From NCBI GenBank assembly GCA_024529925.1, contig JAFEUB010000911.1, positions 551,001-615,000 of the forward strand: a stretch of 64,000 bases of DNA, read 5' to 3'. The stretch is from Ophthalmolycus amberensis. Taxonomy: Eukaryota; Chordata; Actinopteri; Perciformes; Zoarcidae. A program made the translations under genes and the position numbers. The notes under the pieces are model-generated. The model had not been told where the DNA came from. It was given only the letters and a program-made list of their open reading frames with translations, and ran no database searches. Numbering within the stretch: the stretch's first letter is position 1; each line of letters starts with the position of its first letter. Below are positions 60,265 to 64,000 of the stretch, in pieces.

Positions 60265-62640
60265 GATCTAAACACACCGAACGAACCAGTGGGATTACAC
60301 ATTAACTTGCATTGCTAGTATTTCTGGGTCGTGACTGGATCTGGTGCAGCTTGATTACATTTATTCAAACATGCGGCATAGATATTGAAATCAAATCAGG
60401 TATTAGCCTTTTGGACAAGTGGTGGTGCCACAGACATTAGGTGATGTGAAAACACAGCTCAGCGAGCAGGTACTGCGCAGCACATGAAGGATTATACCAC
60501 ATGATACTACACTATCGCTGCTCTTCCCTCTTCGTCGCTCTCTGTATTCATTTCCGTTGTCTCATCATGAATATTTCATGTGAAGTGGGAGTTCCAACGA
60601 GGCTGATAAATAGGCAATTATATCTGTTTATCGGAAGGAACTTGGACTGTTCAAAGACAGTATAGAAAGGGATGGATGGGAAGCCAGCTCCTTTGAGGTG
60701 CTCTCTTATTCCACTGTGATCTTCAGATGCTACACTGGGGCTCTTTGTAATTAGCTTTTGGTCTTTTTTGCAATATTTCACTTTGGCAGAAAATGTTTAC
60801 TTTGCAGCAATAAAGCCAATGAGGCGAGAGAGAGAGGAAGTCTATCATTTGCATTGATGCCTTGAAATACTTCATTATGAATAACTGAGATATATAAGCA
60901 GGACAGAATCAAGCTCTGTTGAAAAATGGTGACACAGATTGGTGCATCTTGTAGCATAGTATGAACGCAACATATTATTATCAATTCATTATGAAGAATT
61001 ATGATTTCTGTCAACAAAAAAAAAATTGGACAATCACAAACAAAGATAAATGTCATAGGGCTTGTTTGAGTGTTAGCGATCTCAAAAAATGAAAACCACA
61101 TTGCCTCCTCTCATGAGGACGATGCTGCTACAGATCTGACAGATCAACTCAATATGCGTGTGTATGTAGGAGTGTGCCATGACTAATGCCTTGATGAAAT
61201 AATCAAAGGGCATTGCAGAGGTGTGTGATTTATATGAGCGATCACAGTAGTGACGTTTAACAAATAAATCATGCAATTCAGTGATATTCCCGCGGTTTAG
61301 AAATAAAGTCCAGAGTCTTCTTTGTCTCAGACAGAGAACAAGATGAGGCGACACGGGTGTTGGTGCGTCTAAAAAAAATGGAACAAGCTGTGATAACACG
61401 AAGGAGCTCTGAGAAAACATGTTGTTCACACCTCTCTCTTCACCTTCTTGTCCTCTTATTTTCTCTTTTGTCCCTTGGTTCCTCACTCTTCTCACCCCCA
61501 TCCACTCTCTCCTGAGCTGCCACTTCCCCCCCCCCCCTGATGGCCCCATCACAGTTAATTGGAGCGTTGGCTGCACACTCTTCATTAAAAGCTTTAACAT
61601 CCAGTCAATTAGGAGCTACCTCCCTCCACCCAAAACACACACGCACACGCTCATCAACGAAACCATATTCCGTAACCATGGAGACAGTTAGAGATAAAAG
61701 CCCAGTGGTCATTTCGACAGATTTAGAAAGTTAAGTGTCCCGGTCAATTATAGAAGTGTGTGAGGAATTACAGCCTTCGAATCGAGCAGCGAGGTGAGGA
61801 GAGGGGGGGGGGGGGGGGGTCTCTATCGACTTTCTCCTCAATTAAACCTGATTTGAGTTATTCCGCATTCACCCAATTTAACTTTCCATTCAGTGTCAGC
61901 ACGTATTCAAATGTTTTCACATTAATCATGAAAAAAGGTCGCTCACGATAAAAGTTCACGAATGTTTGTTCTGCGTTGTTTACTTCTGTTGTTTTATTGA
62001 GTACAATTAGCACAAGTCGCTGGCAGCACCGTCTCATCTCGAAACCGTCTCAAGGTCCCATTCACAAAAGATATCGCACTCACACAGATATGAGCCAGAA
62101 ACACGCTGAGTCAACTGGTGGAGCTCGGGTCGGACTCAGGCTCATTTAACTTCTCTCCTTTTAAGAGTTGTTTTTAGATATTTGAGATATTTTCTGACTC
62201 AACAATAGGGGCTTCTCCACATTAAGACAGAAGTGCACATTTACACAGGAGGCACAACGGCGTGACTTCTTTGATTATAGAAACCTTGTTGTTTGTCTCA
62301 TGTACTGTCAAAAATTACATTTCTTCATGTATTTTTCCATCTTTGCATCCTGTCACTGCATCCCAAAAGAGTTTGAGCGGACAGCCCTTACGAGCTTCAG
62401 TTCTGATAAACTCTCTGAAGACGCTAATAGTCCAGGGAATGCCATCCAATGCCCAAAACCAAAAATGTAGCGATTCAAGATGGATGCAAAGTCAGCCACA
62501 GATCACCGCAGTATGTAGCTAATTAAAACAATACTTAAGCTGAACCAATTACATTACACTAAAAAGAGTAGCGAGCCAGCATTTACTGTACCGTAACAAA
62601 CTGAGGGCTTTCCCTCTGCCCTCCTCACACAGGCCCACTC

Positions 62641-62680
62641 ATCCACTCATCCACTCATCCACTCATCCACTCCCGAAGAC
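62641..62680. repeat. (ATCCACTC)5 minisatellite
   Basis: Five exact tandem copies of an 8-base unit. Confidence 0.95.
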
Positions 62681-63188
62681 CATCTCCAGCTGTATCAGTG
62701 CTCAAGACGTCCTGTCATTGATAAATGCATCGTCCCAGTGGCTCAGAATATTTGGTATTTCATGCCGATGGTACTATAATAATCAACGGTATCCACTACT
62801 AGTGTAAAAACATCTTCAACAACAAACAGTGTGCTATATATTACTGGTACTGGTTACCTACTGTTTCTGACATCCGTCACAGCAGACTGGACAACATATG
62901 GTGACTCCATTCTCTTCCGTCTCTCCATCTCAGTCACATAACGTCAGACACAGACGGACACTGGCTGTGCACTGGAAATGCGCAGCATTGTGTTTTGTGT
63001 ACTGTATTGAGTTAAGAGTAAAATACTGCACTGAGTGAAATTACTGAACGTTCTTATTGGTGTTCACAGGGAAATATCTGCAAATATAACATAAAAGGAA
63101 ACATATGGATAATGTCAAAGAATCTACATCCATGTTTCCCACAAGTAAGGACACACACATTCCTAGTATATAAATGTACATGATCTCA

Positions 63189-63189
<1 letters not shown>

Positions 63190-63230
<41 letters not shown>
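63190..63230. repeat. (CA)n microsatellite
   Basis: About 20 CA units. Confidence 0.92.
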
Positions 63231-63232
<2 letters not shown>

Positions 63233-64000
63233 GAGGCCTGTGCCTGTGGGTGCATCTGTGCCCGAGAGAGCACTGAACAATAGACTGCAGCTCGTTTACA
63301 ATTAAAACTCTTCGGCAAAGCGTCACTCGGAGGAGACGTGCACACAAGCGTTGCACACAGCGAACAACATGGCGTTCGCTGCTCGACTTAAAGGTGGTGG
63401 TGGATATTTTTAGCTCTCTTGTTCTCTCACCCCCCTCGCTCTTTTGTTTCTTACCCTTTTAGTCGTCTCCCACTCACTGCTTTGTCTTCTCTGCTACTAG
63501 ATTAAATGTTCATTTCAGTTCATCAATTTTGAGTCTCACTTGGTATCATTATGTAATTGAATTGTTGTATTCTCTCAGATGCAAACATTAACAACAACAT
63601 GATATCGGCATCATATACGGCCATTAACCAAACATATCTCTGTCTCTCATGTCCTGACAGTCCGTGGGCGGAACGAGCTGCTGGAACATCTTCATCATCT
63701 ATTCTGACTCTTCGTGGCATGTCTGTAAACTAAAACCTCCAGCGCAGTGAGTCTGTCTTAATGTAAAAATTATAACAAAAAAACAAACGATTTTTAAATC
63801 TGCTGCAGAAATAAACCAGACCCCAGCCGCTTGGTTCAATGCTACTAAATGTCTTTATCAGAACACAAAGGCTGCACAATGACTGGAAACGCTCCGGTTC
63901 CAATTCCCCAACCAGCTGGGAAATGCTGCGATCACGCAGCGCTGTACCCTTCAGGAACAGCTATTGTGAGATTGTGAATGTAATGACCACTTGTGCTGAA

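Larger units (their letters stand above)
60230..64000 (-). other. NECAB2 upstream intron, no exon recognised
   Basis: The exon at 60150-60229 begins in phase with one base from the previous exon, so coding continues to the right. No sequence here could be matched to the EF-hand or first coiled-coil exons. The region holds (CA)n at 60243-60264 and 63190-63230, a G15-type run at 61805-61819 and a 40-base 8-mer array at 62641. Confidence 0.55.

Noticed and set aside
61082..61600. 172-residue minus-strand ORF, the longest in the window
   Set aside because: It starts in simple G-rich/pyrimidine-rich DNA, shows low-complexity and chance-like composition and no family motif, and lies within NECAB2 intronic DNA.
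62850..62935. Possible extra NECAB2 exon on the minus strand (donor GTAACC at about 62861)
   Set aside because: The next exon at 60229 needs one carried base. The only open frame here would carry two, the other frames contain stops, and there is no resemblance to NECAB2.
1..64000. Search for CRISPR arrays, phage, toxin-antitoxin or other prokaryotic systems
   Set aside because: All tandem arrays are microsatellites or minisatellites without unique spacers, and the genes are split vertebrate genes.

Overview
This window is vertebrate nuclear DNA, almost certainly from a percomorph-type teleost fish. The evidence is short phase-matched GT-AG exons, very abundant CA/GT microsatellites, hAT-like and TTAA-flanked miniature elements, and tRNA-derived SINEs of kinds familiar from fish. 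Almost all coding capacity lies in three split genes, and most long ORFs in the window are chance readings of introns or repeats.

Layout. (1) 135-7755, + strand: the 3' two thirds of MBTPS1 (site-1 protease), 15 exons from the oxyanion-hole Asn exon to the stop, followed by a 3' UTR with a poly(A) signal at 8455. (2) 11178-21124, + strand: a complete ten-exon SLC38A8 gene (447 codons), a neutral amino-acid transporter of the SNAT family. (3) 28206-60229, - strand: the 3' half of NECAB2 (neuronal EF-hand/ABM-domain protein), six exons spread over 32 kb; its 5' exons lie beyond the right edge. All exon junctions in the three genes were checked for reading phase and join without a frameshift. 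The order and orientation (MBTPS1 and SLC38A8 head to tail, SLC38A8 and NECAB2 tail to tail) match the human 16q23-q24 neighbourhood, so this is conserved synteny. The three genes are not known to share a pathway.

The remaining DNA is intronic or intergenic. It holds several well-delimited mobile elements: miniature hAT-like elements at 4908-5278, 15322-15801 and 18259-18715, an 881-bp TTAA-flanked element at 24190-25070, a solo LTR with a 5-bp target duplication at 52175-52760, and SINE copies near 16.97, 50.6 and 52.9 kb. There are also a degenerate 770-bp AT-rich tandem array near 31.3 kb, an 8-bp G-rich minisatellite at 45.4 kb, and a small intron-bearing ORF remnant with three in-frame 42-bp repeats at 45.9-46.3 kb. 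No tRNA, rRNA, CRISPR or prokaryotic-type system is visible. The most notable points are splice donors that run straight into (GT)n tracts, perfect hairpins at 420-453 and 59076-59109, and the 42-bp repeat ORF.
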